From Sphingomonas hominis (lineage in GTDB: Bacteria > Pseudomonadota > Alphaproteobacteria > Sphingomonadales > Sphingomonadaceae), in NCBI RefSeq assembly GCF_013328205.1, contig NZ_JABULH010000005.1:186001-250000 (forward strand): a stretch of DNA of 64,000 bases, given 5' to 3'. Position 1 is the stretch's first letter. Each line of letters starts with the position of its first letter. Position numbers and translations under genes: made by a program. Under the pieces are notes generated by a model. That model had not been told where the DNA came from and did not search any database. It worked only from the letters and a program-made list of their open reading frames with translations. Of the stretch, positions 8,083-17,188 are shown piece after piece.

Positions 8083-8795
8083 GCGCGTGCGCCGAACAGC
8101 GCCGAGCCGACGCGGACGTGCGTGGCGCCGAGCGTCACCGCGGTTTCGAAATCGTCGGACATCCCCATGCTGAGCCCCGATAGGCCGTGGTCACGTGCGA
8201 TCTTGGCCAGCAGCGCGAAATAGGGCGCTGCCTCCAGCCCGGCGGGTGGCAGGCACATCAGCCCGGCGACCGGCAGGTCGGCGCTGCGTGCTTCGGCGAG
8301 CAGGGCGGGCAGGTCGGCGATCGAGCAGCCGCCCTTCTGCGGTTCGTCGCCGATGTTGACCTGGAGGAAGCAGTCGGGGCGGCGGTCCTCCTGCTCCATC
8401 GCGCGCGCGAGCGCGGCGACGAGCGAGGAGCGGTCGACCGCGTGGATCGCGTCGGCGAGCGCCACAGCCTCGCGCGCCTTGTTGGATTGCAATTGCCCGA
8501 TCAGGTGGAGGCGGGTGTCGGGGAAGCGCTCGCGCAAGCCAGGCCATTTCGCCTGCGCCTCGGCGACGCGGTTCTCGCCGAAGTCGCGCTGTCCGGCGGT
8601 TAGCAGCGGCTCGATCGCCTCAATCGGGTGCGTCTTCGATACCGCGATCAGCGTGACGTCGCCCGGCTGTCGCTGCGCGATGGTGGCGGCCTTGTCGATG
8701 CGCGCGCGGATCGTCGCCAGCCGCTCGGTAACGGGGCGATCGTCAGGCGCGAGGCACGGGGCGGGTTTGGGCAGCGAGGGTTCGTGGAAGGGCAT
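8079..8795 (-). CDS. YggS-family PLP-binding protein
   Basis: Pyridoxal-phosphate homeostasis protein (YggS/PROSC family), 238 residues, single TIM-barrel without the second domain of alanine racemase. VTLIAVSKTHPIEAI holds the PLP lysine; DFGENRVAEAQAK, HLIGQLQSNKAREAV and LSMGMSDDFETAVTLGATHVR are family signatures, the last binding phosphate. The ATG at 8795 is used; an open frame extends about 19 codons upstream but would run into the start region of the divergent gene at 8818. It leads the operon with the HAD hydrolase. Confidence 0.92.
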   Translation of the reverse strand: MPFHEPSLPKPAPCLAPDDRPVTERLATIRARIDKAATIAQRQPGDVTLIAVSKTHPIEAIEPLLTAGQRDFGENRVAEAQAKWPGLRERFPDTRLHLIGQLQSNKAREAVALADAIHAVDRSSLVAALARAMEQEDRRPDCFLQVNIGDEPQKGGCSIADLPALLAEARSADLPVAGLMCLPPAGLEAAPYFALLAKIARDHGLSGLSMGMSDDFETAVTLGATHVRVGSALFGARA

Positions 8796-8817
8796 CGCGG
8801 GCGCTATAGGAGGCGGA

Positions 8818-9351
8818 ATGGATCGCTGCCACCCCGACCGCTCGAGACGCACGCCGCTGCCGATGCGCTGGTTAATGACCGACGAGCGGATGGGCGAGGG
8901 ATTGTGGCGCGCGCTGGAACGGTTGCCGCGCGGCGGAGGGGTGGTGTTCCGGCATTACACGCTTCCGTCTCGCGAGCGACGAGGCTTGTTCGCGCGGGTG
9001 CGGCGGGTGGCGCTGCGGCGCGGGTTGGTGCTGGTACGCGCAGGGCCGGCGCGGATGACGGGCGAGATGGGAACGCACGCGCAACGCGGGGCGGGCATGG
9101 TGACGTGGCCGGTGCACGATGTCGGTGAAGCGCGTGGGGCGCGGCGTGCAAGGGTGGATGCGGTGTTCGTCTCGCCGGTGTTCGCGACGCGGTCGCATCC
9201 GGGTGCAACGGGGTTGGGTGCCCGCCGTGCGCGCGCGATCGGGCGGGTGGCGGGGGTTCCGGTTATTGCCTTAGGCGGGATGAGCGAGGCGCGATTCCGG
9301 CGGCTGCGCGGGTTTCACGGTTATGCCGCGATCGATGCCTGGTCGGCGTAA
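8818..9351 (+). CDS. Thiamine phosphate synthase-like (ThiE/TenI) protein
   Basis: 177-residue TIM-barrel protein. DAVFVSPVFATRSHPGATG and VPVIALGGMSEARFRRL match the phosphate-binding end of ThiE/TenI proteins, and GGGVVFRHY matches the first strand. It is shorter than classical ThiE (about 210) and I do not see the full pyrimidine-binding region, so it may be a divergent ThiE, a TenI-like relative, or have lost activity. The start at 8818 has a perfect AGGAGG (8808-8813) 4 nt upstream; only 22 bp separate it from the divergent YggS gene. The protein is very Arg-rich. Confidence 0.72.
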   Translation: MDRCHPDRSRRTPLPMRWLMTDERMGEGLWRALERLPRGGGVVFRHYTLPSRERRGLFARVRRVALRRGLVLVRAGPARMTGEMGTHAQRGAGMVTWPVHDVGEARGARRARVDAVFVSPVFATRSHPGATGLGARRARAIGRVAGVPVIALGGMSEARFRRLRGFHGYAAIDAWSA

Positions 9352-9369
9352 CAGCCTTCGCGCAAGCAA

Positions 9370-10080
9370 TCAGAAGCGGAAGGCGGTGCCCACGTAGACT
9401 GCCTGGCTATCGCGGCGATCATCCTCGCGCCGCGTCAGCCGCTCACGCTCGCTCTTGTAACGCATACCGGCGGTCAGATCTATGTTGCGCGTGAGCGAGT
9501 AGGAGCCGCCGAGGTCGAGCGCGTAGCTGGGACGTTCGGCCACGAGGGCAGGCGTTCCCGCGAGCGCGCGGTCGGCGGTTGCACGAAGCTGCCCGGAGAC
9601 GCGGTTGCCGGCGTAGCTGAACGCGAGGTCGGACGTCTCGCGTCCGCCGGGCACCGAAACCAGATCGACCTTGGCGGTTTCGCCGGTGACGGCGAAGCGC
9701 TTCCACCCGACCGACACGCCGAGGTTGTAGGCAATCGGCGCCGGACCGACGGTCGGCGCGGCGACCGCGGCCACGCGGGTCTCGGTCGGCGGCGTCAGCG
9801 TCGAGCGCGCGCGGACCGCGACTGTCACCGAGCGGCTGCCGCTGCGTGACTCGGTGGGCGTGAAGCGGAAGCTGCTGGCGTCCAACCCGCTGCGTGCGAA
9901 CAGCGCGGCAAGCTTGGGATCGGCGGCGGCGGGGGTGAAGGAGCCGGCGACGCGCGGCGCGACGAAGCGCTTGATCGAACGCGGTGCCGTTTCAGCCGCA
10001 CCGAAAGCGGGCGCGACGGCAAAGGCGAGCGCCGCGCAGGCGACCCCCATGCTGCCAACCATGACCCGACGTGCGTTCAC
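9370..10080 (-). CDS. Secreted protein, probable small outer-membrane barrel
   Basis: 236 residues, family not recognised. It starts with a signal peptide (hydrophobic segment about 11-24 ending APAFGA), has a low-complexity Ala/Thr/Pro middle part, then alternating strands (NLGVSVGWKRFAV, KVDLVSV, SYALDLGGSYSLTRN, IDLTAGMRYKSERERL) and ends in VYVGTAFRF. A terminal Phe after alternating hydrophobics is the usual outer-membrane barrel end. GTG start at 10080 with AGGGG 8 nt upstream. It is divergent from the DUF3576 lipoprotein. Role unknown. Confidence 0.7.
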   Translation of the reverse strand: MNARRVMVGSMGVACAALAFAVAPAFGAAETAPRSIKRFVAPRVAGSFTPAAADPKLAALFARSGLDASSFRFTPTESRSGSRSVTVAVRARSTLTPPTETRVAAVAAPTVGPAPIAYNLGVSVGWKRFAVTGETAKVDLVSVPGGRETSDLAFSYAGNRVSGQLRATADRALAGTPALVAERPSYALDLGGSYSLTRNIDLTAGMRYKSERERLTRREDDRRDSQAVYVGTAFRF

Positions 10081-10297
10081 GACAAAAACCCCTCAACGGC
10101 GATCTACGCCGCCCCGGAGAAGCGACCTAGCAGCTTTGTGTTCCAAGTCCATTACTCCGACTTGCGAATCCCCGGGAGTGTTGCGGATTCGGCACAGGCG
10201 GTAGGTCCGTGTCCATCCTTGCCGCGCCCTTGCCTGAACGGTAGAGATAAGCGTGATATGCGCCGGTCCAAGGCGCGCGTTTTCCAAGGATCCTGCC

Positions 10298-10747
10298 ATG
10301 TTTCGCCGTTCGCGTGTCGCATTTGGCCTCTGCGCCGCCCTCGCCGCCACGTCCGTGCTGGGGGGATGCAGCACCGGGGGCAGCAAGCGCCCGACCGCTG
10401 ACCTAGCGGCGTCGAAGGTGACGACGATCGGCGTCAACAGCTATTTGTGGCGCGCGACGCTCGACGCGTTGAGCTTCATGCCGCTGCTGCAGACTGATTC
10501 CAACGGCGGGGTCGTGGTGACCGACTGGTACGTCAATCCGCAGCTGCCGACCGAGCGGATGAAGGTGACGGTGTCGATCCTCGACCAGGACCTGCGTGCC
10601 GACGCGGTGCGCGTGGCGGCACTGCGTGAAGTGAACCGCGGCGGTCAGTGGGTGTCCGCACCCGTTGCCGCGGCGACGACGCAGAAGCTGGAAGACATCA
10701 TCCTGACCAAGGCGCGTGACCTGCGTCGCGGGTCGGTGACCGGCTGA
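10298..10747 (+). CDS. DUF3576 lipoprotein
   Basis: 149-residue lipoprotein of the DUF3576 family. Residues 1-23 form a lipoprotein signal with lipobox VLGGC; the mature domain carries [20 protein letters not shown] and the [16 protein letters not shown] block typical of the family. The ATG at 10298 follows AAGGA at a 7-nt gap. It lies 14 bp before leuS, in the order DUF3576-leuS-lptE-holA, so it is probably part of that envelope/housekeeping operon. The molecular function is not known. Confidence 0.88.
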   Translation: MFRRSRVAFGLCAALAATSVLGGCSTGGSKRPTADLAASKVTTIGVNSYLWRATLDALSFMPLLQTDSNGGVVVTDWYVNPQLPTERMKVTVSILDQDLRADAVRVAALREVNRGGQWVSAPVAAATTQKLEDIILTKARDLRRGSVTG

Positions 10748-10761
10748 GCGACCACATACTT

Positions 10762-13305
10762 ATGGCTACCCGGTTCAATGCCCTGAAGGCGGATGCGCAC
10801 TGGCAACAGGTGTGGGACGAACGCCGCACCTATGCCGCCGACGACCACAGCGCCAAGCCCAAGAGCTACGTGCTCGAGATGTTCCCCTATCCGTCGGGGA
10901 AGATCCACATGGGGCACGTGCGCAATTACACGATGGGCGACGTGCTGGCGCGTTATCGTCGCATGACGGGTTACGAGGTGCTTCACCCGATGGGGTGGGA
11001 CGCGTTTGGGATGCCGGCCGAGAATGCGGCGATGGAGAAGGGCGTCCATCCGGGGAACTGGACGCGCCAGAACATCGCGACGATGAAGGCGCAGTTGAAG
11101 CGCCTCGGCTTCGCGCTCGACTGGACGCGCGAGCTGGCGACGTGCGAGCCCGATTATTACGGGCATGAGCAGGCGCTGTTCCTGGCGTTCTACGAGGCGG
11201 GGCTCGTCTATCGCAAGGAGTCGGCGGTCAACTGGGACCCGGTCGACATGACCGTGCTCGCCAACGAGCAGGTGATCGACGGGCGCGGCTGGCGATCTGG
11301 TGCGCTGGTCGAGAAGCGCAAGCTGTCGCAGTGGTTTCTGAAGATCACGCAATTCGCCGACGAGCTGATCGAGGGGCTGGGCGCACTCGAGCATTGGCCC
11401 GACAAGGTGCGGCTGATGCAGGAGAATTGGATCGGGCGCAGCCAGGGGTTGCGGTTCCGCTTCTTGCTCTCCGACAGCGGCAGCGTGGAAGTGTTCACGA
11501 CGCGTCCCGACACGATCTACGGCGCGAGCTTCGTGGCGGTGGCCGCGGATCATCCGATCGCGCAGAGCTTGGCGGCTCAGAACTCTAATGCCGCGGCGTT
11601 CATCGAGCGGTGCAAGCAGGGCGGTACTACCGCGGCCGAGCTGGAGACGCAGGAGAAGCTGGGGTTCGACACCGGGCTGACCGCGGCGCATCCGCTGGGT
11701 GCGGGCGAGCTGCCGGTGTACATTGCGAACTTCGTGCTGATGGAATATGGCACCGGCGCGGTGTTCGGCGTGCCCGCGCACGACCAGCGCGATTTCGAGT
11801 TCGCGACCAAGTACAAGCTGCCGATCCGCCGCGTCGTCGCTGATGGCGAGCGGACCGACCCGGCGTTCGACGATGACGCGGCCTATACCGGGCCTGGTGT
11901 GCTGGTGAACTCGCGCGAGCTCGACGGGATGAGCGTCGAAGACGCCAAGCGGTCGGTGATCGCGCGCGCCGAGGAAGCGGGCTGGGGCGAGGGGACGACG
12001 GTCTATCGCCTGCGCGACTGGGGGGTGAGCCGCCAGCGTTACTGGGGCACGCCGATCCCGGTCATCCACTGTGCCGCGTGCGGCGAGGTGCCGGTGCCGC
12101 GCGAACAGTTGCCGGTGGTGCTGCCCGAGGATGTGAGCTTCGACGTGCCGGGCAACCCGCTCGATCGTCATCCGACGTGGAAGCATGTCGCCTGTCCACG
12201 TTGCGGGGCCGAGGCGCTGCGCGACACCGACACGCTCGACACGTTCGCTGACTCGTCGTGGTATTTCATCCGCTTTGCCAGCGCGCCCGACGACAAGCCG
12301 TTCGACAAGGCCGTGGCGGAGAGTTGGCTGCCGGTGGGGCAGTATATCGGCGGGGTCGAGCATGCGATCCTGCACCTGCTCTACGCGCGTTTCTGGACGC
12401 GTGCGCTGCGGCACGTCGGCATGCTCGACGTGGCGGAGCCGTTCACCGGGCTGTTCACGCAAGGCATGGTGACGCACGAGACGTACCGGCTCGACATCCC
12501 CGACCACGACGGACCGCCGGGCGCGTTGTGGGTCAACCCGGCCGACCTGACGGTGGGCGAGGGTGGCGCGCTGTCGTTCGAGACCGCCGAGGGCGCCTCG
12601 ATCCCGGTCCTGCGCGGCCGGGTCGAGAAGATGTCCAAGTCGAAGAAAAACACGGTCGATCCCGAACCGATCGTCGACCAGTATGGCGCGGACGCGGTGC
12701 GGTGGTTCATGCTGTCCGATTCACCGCCCGAGCGTGACCTGGAGTGGAGCGAGAACGGGATCGAGGGGGCGTGGCGCTTCGTGCAGCGTCTGTGGCGGCT
12801 GGTCGATGCCGAGCCCGACGTGGCAGCGGGGCAGGACACGGTGCTCGATCGCAAGCTGCATCAGACGATCGCCGGGATCGCAGGCGACATCGAGGCGCTG
12901 TCGTTCAACAAGGCGGTGGCGAAGCTGTACGAGCTGACCAGCGCGATCGAGAAGTCCGCGCCGTCAACGTCGCGCGCGAACGCGGTCGACACGCTGCTGC
13001 GGCTGGTCGCCCCGATGGTACCGCATCTGGCCGAGGAAGCCTGGGCGGCGCGGGGCAAGTCGGGGCTGGTCGCCGATGCGGCCTGGCCCGAGGTCGACGC
13101 GGCGCTGCTGGTCGAGGACGAGGTGACGATCGCGGTGCAGGTCAACGGCAAGCTGCGCGACACGTTGGTGATGGCGAAAGGCGCGGCCAAGGACGCGACG
13201 GAAGCCGCGGCGCTGGCGAGCGACAAGGTCGTGCGGGCGCTGGAGGGCAAGACGCCGCGCAAGGTCATCGTGGTGCCCGACCGCCTCGTGAACATCGTCG
13301 CATGA
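10762..13305 (+). CDS. leuS: Leucyl-tRNA synthetase
   Basis: Class Ia aminoacyl-tRNA synthetase that charges tRNA-Leu; 847 residues, normal. The HIGH motif appears as HMGH in [20 protein letters not shown] (about 42-56); the editing (CP1) domain spans roughly 220-420 with [12 protein letters not shown] and the catalytic Asp in [23 protein letters not shown] lies near 623; the anticodon-binding and C-terminal domains follow. A four-Cys zinc pattern ([12 protein letters not shown] ... HVACPRCG) is visible near 440-475. It overlaps lptE by 4 nt. Confidence 0.98.
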   Translation: MATRFNALKADAHWQQVWDERRTYAADDHSAKPKSYVLEMFPYPSGKIHMGHVRNYTMGDVLARYRRMTGYEVLHPMGWDAFGMPAENAAMEKGVHPGNWTRQNIATMKAQLKRLGFALDWTRELATCEPDYYGHEQALFLAFYEAGLVYRKESAVNWDPVDMTVLANEQVIDGRGWRSGALVEKRKLSQWFLKITQFADELIEGLGALEHWPDKVRLMQENWIGRSQGLRFRFLLSDSGSVEVFTTRPDTIYGASFVAVAADHPIAQSLAAQNSNAAAFIERCKQGGTTAAELETQEKLGFDTGLTAAHPLGAGELPVYIANFVLMEYGTGAVFGVPAHDQRDFEFATKYKLPIRRVVADGERTDPAFDDDAAYTGPGVLVNSRELDGMSVEDAKRSVIARAEEAGWGEGTTVYRLRDWGVSRQRYWGTPIPVIHCAACGEVPVPREQLPVVLPEDVSFDVPGNPLDRHPTWKHVACPRCGAEALRDTDTLDTFADSSWYFIRFASAPDDKPFDKAVAESWLPVGQYIGGVEHAILHLLYARFWTRALRHVGMLDVAEPFTGLFTQGMVTHETYRLDIPDHDGPPGALWVNPADLTVGEGGALSFETAEGASIPVLRGRVEKMSKSKKNTVDPEPIVDQYGADAVRWFMLSDSPPERDLEWSENGIEGAWRFVQRLWRLVDAEPDVAAGQDTVLDRKLHQTIAGIAGDIEALSFNKAVAKLYELTSAIEKSAPSTSRANAVDTLLRLVAPMVPHLAEEAWAARGKSGLVADAAWPEVDAALLVEDEVTIAVQVNGKLRDTLVMAKGAAKDATEAAALASDKVVRALEGKTPRKVIVVPDRLVNIVA

Positions 13306-13826
13306 CGCGCCCGTTCTCGCTCCATCTGCTGCCGCTCGCCGCCTTGTTGCTGGCCGGATGCGGGCTTCAGCCGCTTTATTCCGGCGGCAGCTCGGGCGCG
13401 GTCGCCAATGCGATTGGGCAGGTCGATATCGCGCCGATCGAGGGCAAGGCGGGGTGGCTGGTCACCAACGCGCTGAAGGATCGGCTGGGTGCGGTGTTGG
13501 GCGGCAGTGCGTCGTATCGGCTGGTGGTGCGGCTGGACGACCAGATCAGCGGGCTGGGCGTGCGGCGCGACAACAGCGTCACGCGCGAGCGACGGACGCT
13601 GCGCGCGCGCTATCAACTGGTCGACGCGGCGCAGGGCACGGTACTGCTCGATCAGACCGCGGGGTCGGACGTCGGCATCGATGTGGTGCAGAGCGATTAT
13701 GCGGTCATTGCGGCAGAGAACACCGCGTTGGAGCGGCTGTCGACCGTGATCGCGGATCAGATCGTCGCGCGGGTGGCGCTCTACGCGAGGCGCCGCACGC
13801 AGCCTGCCCCTCAACCGGCATCGTGA
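13302..13826 (+). CDS. lptE: LPS assembly lipoprotein LptE
   Basis: Outer-membrane lipoprotein that plugs the LptD barrel and helps insert lipopolysaccharide. The 174 residues begin with a lipoprotein signal and lipobox LLAGC (about 16-20) followed by GLQPLY, the conserved start of mature alphaproteobacterial LptE. The rest ([34 protein letters not shown]) has the family's strand pattern. The ATG overlaps the leuS stop (ATGA) and its stop overlaps the holA GTG (GTGA): the usual leuS-lptE-holA order. Confidence 0.9.
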   Translation: MTRPFSLHLLPLAALLLAGCGLQPLYSGGSSGAVANAIGQVDIAPIEGKAGWLVTNALKDRLGAVLGGSASYRLVVRLDDQISGLGVRRDNSVTRERRTLRARYQLVDAAQGTVLLDQTAGSDVGIDVVQSDYAVIAAENTALERLSTVIADQIVARVALYARRRTQPAPQPAS

Positions 13827-14827
13827 AGGCGACGCAGGCGCAGCTCAACGCCGCGGTCGACCGCGGCGGCGGTGACATCAGGCTATTCCTGCTCCACGGC
13901 CCCGACGAATCGGGCGCGATGGCACTCGCCGCACGGCTGGCGAAGGGTGTCGGCGCGGGCGTGGAGCGCGTCGACATCGAGCCTGCGACGCTACGCAGCG
14001 ATCCTGCCAAGCTCGCCGACGAAGCGGCGTCGATGTCGCTGTTCGGCGAGCGGCGCTATATTCGGATCGCAGGCGCGGGCGAGGAGAGCGGCGACGCTGT
14101 CGAGGCGTTGCTGGCGGCGCCCAGCGCGGGCAACCCGGTGGTGATGATCGCACCATCGGTGAAGGCAACGGGGCGGCTGGTGAAGCTGGCGCTCGCCGCA
14201 AATCAGGCGATGAGCTTCGCCTGCTACCCGCCAGAGGGCAACAATGCCGAAAGCTTGGTCAACAGTCTGGCGCGCGAGCAGGGGCTGCGGTTGGGTACAG
14301 GTGTCGCGGCGCGGATCGTGCGCGCGAGCGACGGCGACCGCGCGATCATGACCTCGGAAGTCGAGAAGCTGGCGCTCTTCCTCGACGCAGGCGTGGAACA
14401 TCCGCGCGATGCAAGCGCGGGTGACCTGGCGGAGATCGGCGCGGAGATCGACGAGGGCGAGATCACGCCGATCGTCGAGGCGGTGATCGCGGGCGACGCG
14501 CAGGCGCTGATCGCGGCGCTGCGTCCGATGGAGGGCAGCGATGCGTCACCGATCCCGTGGCTGCGTGCGCTGGCGCGGCGGCTGGCGAACCTCGCCGAGA
14601 TGCGCGCCGCGGTCGATGCGGGTGAGGGGGCAGGGCAGGTCGTGAAGCGCTTTCGCGTATTCTGGCGCGAAGAAGGCACAACGATCGCGGCACTGCAACG
14701 CTGGAACGTCGCGCGGCTGACCCGTGCGCTGGAGATCGTCCGCGCGACCGAGCGCGAGGTGATGGCGCGCGGCGCTGCGGGCCGGACGATCGCGGACCAG
14801 CGCTTGCTGATGCTGGCGCGGCGGTAG
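13823..14827 (+). CDS. holA: DNA polymerase III delta subunit HolA
   Basis: Clamp-loader subunit that opens the beta clamp; 334 residues, normal. The N-terminus has FLLHGPDESGAMALAARLAK, a degenerate P-loop as expected for delta; SMSLFGERRYIRI is the conserved delta block that binds beta; RMLT-like C-terminal collar residues are replaced by WLRALARRLANLAEM. The GTG start overlaps lptE. A strong hairpin separates it from the convergent parB. Confidence 0.92.
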   Translation: MKATQAQLNAAVDRGGGDIRLFLLHGPDESGAMALAARLAKGVGAGVERVDIEPATLRSDPAKLADEAASMSLFGERRYIRIAGAGEESGDAVEALLAAPSAGNPVVMIAPSVKATGRLVKLALAANQAMSFACYPPEGNNAESLVNSLAREQGLRLGTGVAARIVRASDGDRAIMTSEVEKLALFLDAGVEHPRDASAGDLAEIGAEIDEGEITPIVEAVIAGDAQALIAALRPMEGSDASPIPWLRALARRLANLAEMRAAVDAGEGAGQVVKRFRVFWREEGTTIAALQRWNVARLTRALEIVRATEREVMARGAAGRTIADQRLLMLARR

Positions 14828-14852
14828 GTGTCGGCTTGGTCTGAACGACCCG

Positions 14853-14880
14853 CTCCTACGCCGCCGGTGCGGTGTAGGAG
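14853..14880. terminator. Bidirectional hairpin between holA and parB
   Basis: CTCCTACGCCGC-cggt-GCGGTGTAGGAG: a 12-bp stem with one G-T position and a 4-nt loop, in the 62-bp gap between convergent holA and parB. There is no clear T-run. Its location fits a shared transcript end for both genes. Confidence 0.65.
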
Positions 14881-14889
14881 TGCCCTCGG

Positions 14890-15801
14890 TCAGATGCTGT
14901 CGCCGGTCAGTCGCTGACAGACCATGTCAAGCTGTTCGAGCGTGCTGTAGTCGAGCGCGATCGTACCGCTGCCCGCGGGCGTGAAGGTGATCTTGACCTT
15001 GAGTCCGAGCAGGTCGGCGAGCTGGCTCTCCAGCGCGGCAATGTCGGCGCTGCTAGTGTCGCCGGCGATCGGCTCGGGCGAGGGCTGCTTCGCCTCGCGC
15101 GGCCGCTTCTTGGCGACGCTGGCGAGCTTCTCGGTCTGACGTACCGACAATCCCTTGGCGACGACCTGCGTGGCGAGCGCGGCCGGATCGGGGGCAGTGA
15201 TGATCGCGCGGGCGTGGCCCATCGACAGCGATCCGTCGACCACCTGCGACTGAATCGCGCTGGGCAGATCGAGCAGCCGCAACAGGTTGGCGACGTGGCT
15301 GCGTGATTTGTGGACGACCTTAGCGAGCGCTTCCTGCGTATGGCCGAACTCGCCGAGCAGCCGCTGATACGCTTCGGCCTCCTCGATCGCGTTGAGCTCT
15401 TGGCGCTGGATGTTCTCGACCAGCGCAATCTGGAGCGTGTCGCTGTCGCTATAGTCGCGGACGACCACGGGTACTTCGTGGAGACGCGCGCGTTGCGCCG
15501 CACGCCAGCGACGCTCGCCGGCAACAATCTGATAGCCGTGGCCGTGCGGGCGCACGACGATCGGCTGGATGATACCACGCTCTGCGATCGAGGCGGCGAG
15601 TTCCTCCAGCTTGGTCTCGTCGAAATGACGGCGCGGCTGTTCCGGGTGGGGCGAGATCGCGCCGACCGAGATCATCCGAACCGAAGCCCGTGCCTCCCCG
15701 CTGGCGCTTGCCTCGCGCTCGTCACGTGCGACGTCGCCGAGCAGTGCGCCGAGACCGCGGCCGAGTCCGCCGCGGTTGCGGCGCGTTACCGTCTCGCTCA
15801 C
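14890..15801 (-). CDS. parB: Chromosome partition protein ParB
   Basis: CTP-dependent DNA clamp that loads at parS and segregates the origin region. 303 residues: the N-terminus has the ParA-contacting RRNRGGLGRGLGALLGD; GYQIVAGERRWRAAQRA holds the GERR CTP-binding motif; ALVENIQRQELNAIEEAEAY the second conserved box; a helix-turn-helix (TQEALAKVVHKSRSHVANLL) reads parS; the C-terminal dimerisation segment ends in LDMVCQRL. The GTG at 15801 overlaps the parA stop (GTGA). The frame is open further upstream but that overlaps parA. Two candidate parS sites lie 0.8 and 3.1 kb away. Confidence 0.97.
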   Translation of the reverse strand: MSETVTRRNRGGLGRGLGALLGDVARDEREASASGEARASVRMISVGAISPHPEQPRRHFDETKLEELAASIAERGIIQPIVVRPHGHGYQIVAGERRWRAAQRARLHEVPVVVRDYSDSDTLQIALVENIQRQELNAIEEAEAYQRLLGEFGHTQEALAKVVHKSRSHVANLLRLLDLPSAIQSQVVDGSLSMGHARAIITAPDPAALATQVVAKGLSVRQTEKLASVAKKRPREAKQPSPEPIAGDTSSADIAALESQLADLLGLKVKITFTPAGSGTIALDYSTLEQLDMVCQRLTGDSI

Positions 15802-16583
15802 GCCGCGACCTCCGTCGGAGCGGCGGGGAGGCGGACGATCAACTCGCGCGCGAGTGCCATATAAGCCTCCGACCCGCTGCAGCGGTGATCGTAGATAAGG
15901 GCGGGGAGGCCGTGGCTGGGCGCCTCCGACAGACGCACGTTGCGCGGGATGACGGTGTCGAACACCACCTTGCCGAGCACGGCGCGCACGTCGGTCGACA
16001 CCTGTTCGGTCAGGCGGTTGCGACGATCGTACATGGTGAGCGCGACGCCAAGAATCGAGAGCGACGGATTGAAGCGGGAGCGGATGCGCTCGACCGTGCT
16101 GAGCAACTGGCTCAACCCCTCGAGTGCGAAGAACTCGCATTGCAGCGGCACGAGCAACGCGTCGGCCGCGACCATCGCGTTGATGGTGAGGAGGCCGAGC
16201 GAGGGCGGGCAGTCGATCAGCACGATGTCCCACTCACCGCGGCTCTGCTCCAGCGCCATGTGGAGGCGGTGGGTACGCTGATCGAGCTCGACCAATTCGA
16301 TCTCGGCGCCCGAGAGATCGACGGTGCCGGGGATGATGTCGAGCTTGGGCACGGCGGTGTGGACGACGGCGGCATCGAGTCCGCCGGCATCGATCAGCAC
16401 ATCGTAGCTCGAGCGCGTGCGCATTGCGTGACCGATGCCGAGCCCGGTCGAAGCGTTACCTTGCGGGTCGACGTCGATCAGCAGCACACGATGCCCCGAT
16501 GCGGCGAGGGCGGTGCCGAGATTGATCGCGCTGGTGGTCTTGCCGACGCCGCCCTTCTGATTGGCTATCGCGATGCAGAACAT
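15798..16583 (-). CDS. parA: Chromosome partition ATPase ParA
   Basis: Deviant-Walker ATPase that forms the DNA-bound gradient moved along by ParB; 261 residues. Deviant Walker A IANQKGGVGKTTSAINLG (about 5-22); DVDPQGNAS after strand 2; Walker B-like VLIDCPPSLG near 125. AGGAG is 9 nt before the ATG. It overlaps the rsmG 3' end by 19 nt and parB by 4 nt, giving the conserved order mnmG-rsmG-parA-parB. Confidence 0.97.
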   Translation of the reverse strand: MFCIAIANQKGGVGKTTSAINLGTALAASGHRVLLIDVDPQGNASTGLGIGHAMRTRSSYDVLIDAGGLDAAVVHTAVPKLDIIPGTVDLSGAEIELVELDQRTHRLHMALEQSRGEWDIVLIDCPPSLGLLTINAMVAADALLVPLQCEFFALEGLSQLLSTVERIRSRFNPSLSILGVALTMYDRRNRLTEQVSTDVRAVLGKVVFDTVIPRNVRLSEAPSHGLPALIYDHRCSGSEAYMALARELIVRLPAAPTEVAA

Positions 16584-17188
16584 CGGGTGCGTACTCCTGT
16601 CGCGATCAGAATGGTGGAAGCGGGATCAGTGATGCTCTGTTCCACGTGGAACGTTCCGTGCCATCCTGCGCGCACTTTGACAATCTCGTCCTGCCCCGTT
16701 CGGCCGCGTGGCAGCAGGTAAGTGGTTAATGCGCCGCGTAAATGCGTGGTCATGGTGAGAAGTGCGTCGACGGTGGCGACGGCGCGTGCGGAGATAATGT
16801 CGGCAGTGGTGGGCGTCGTCGTCTCGACACGCGACTGGATGACCGTGGCATCGATGTCGAGCGCGGCCACGACCTCGCGCAAGAAGGTCGCACGCTTGGC
16901 CCGAGGTTCAACCATCGTCACATGGCCGTCGAACAGGATCGCAGCGACGATGCCAGGGAAGCCGGCGCCGGTGCCGATGTCGAGCCACGTCGTGGCGCTT
17001 GCCGGAACGAACGACAGCAACTGAGCCGAGTCGACGATGTGGCGCGACCAGATCAGCGGGATCGTTGAGGGCGAGATCAGGTTCTGGCGCTCAGTCTCTC
17101 GTGTGACGATGGTGGCGAAACGGTCGAACCGGTCGACTGCGACGGGGAAGTGCTCGCTCGCCCAGGCACGCGCTTGATTCTCGGTCAT
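16565..17188 (-). CDS. rsmG: 16S rRNA m7G527 methyltransferase RsmG
   Basis: SAM-dependent methyltransferase for G527 of 16S rRNA; 207 residues. NLISPSTIPLIWSRHIVDS is the conserved N-terminal segment; WLDIGTGAGFPGIVAAIL the SAM site; MVEPRAKRATFLREVV the motif after strand 2; ISARAVATVDALL the catalytic region. The ATG at 17188 overlaps the mnmG stop (ATGA). Near its 3' end the codons for FHVEQ contain a parS-like palindrome (16638-16653). Confidence 0.95.
   Translation of the reverse strand: MTENQARAWASEHFPVAVDRFDRFATIVTRETERQNLISPSTIPLIWSRHIVDSAQLLSFVPASATTWLDIGTGAGFPGIVAAILFDGHVTMVEPRAKRATFLREVVAALDIDATVIQSRVETTTPTTADIISARAVATVDALLTMTTHLRGALTTYLLPRGRTGQDEIVKVRAGWHGTFHVEQSITDPASTILIATGVRTRCSASR
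16638..16653. promoter_or_regulatory. parS-like site within rsmG
   Basis: TGTTCCACGTGGAACG differs from the ParB-binding consensus TGTTtCACGTGaAACA only at the arm bases; its inner 14 bases GTTCCACGTGGAAC are a perfect palindrome. It encodes Phe-His-Val-Glu near the RsmG C-terminus, about 0.8 kb upstream of parB. Confidence 0.75.

Noticed and set aside
8353-8817. Upstream extension of the thiamine-phosphate-synthase-like frame
   Set aside because: It runs antisense through the YggS gene, and a perfect AGGAGG marks the start at 8818.
10645-12507. A 620-codon open frame antisense to leuS
   Set aside because: Mirror frame of a complete leucyl-tRNA synthetase, with no signal, motif or ribosome binding site.
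13956-14100. HolA P-loop as evidence of an ATPase
   Set aside because: The delta subunit naturally has a degenerate, non-catalytic AAA+ site, so its imperfect P-loop is expected.
15802-16233. Upstream extension of the parB frame
   Set aside because: It lies inside parA in another frame; ParB homologues begin at the RRNRGGLGRGL region, right after the GTG at 15801.
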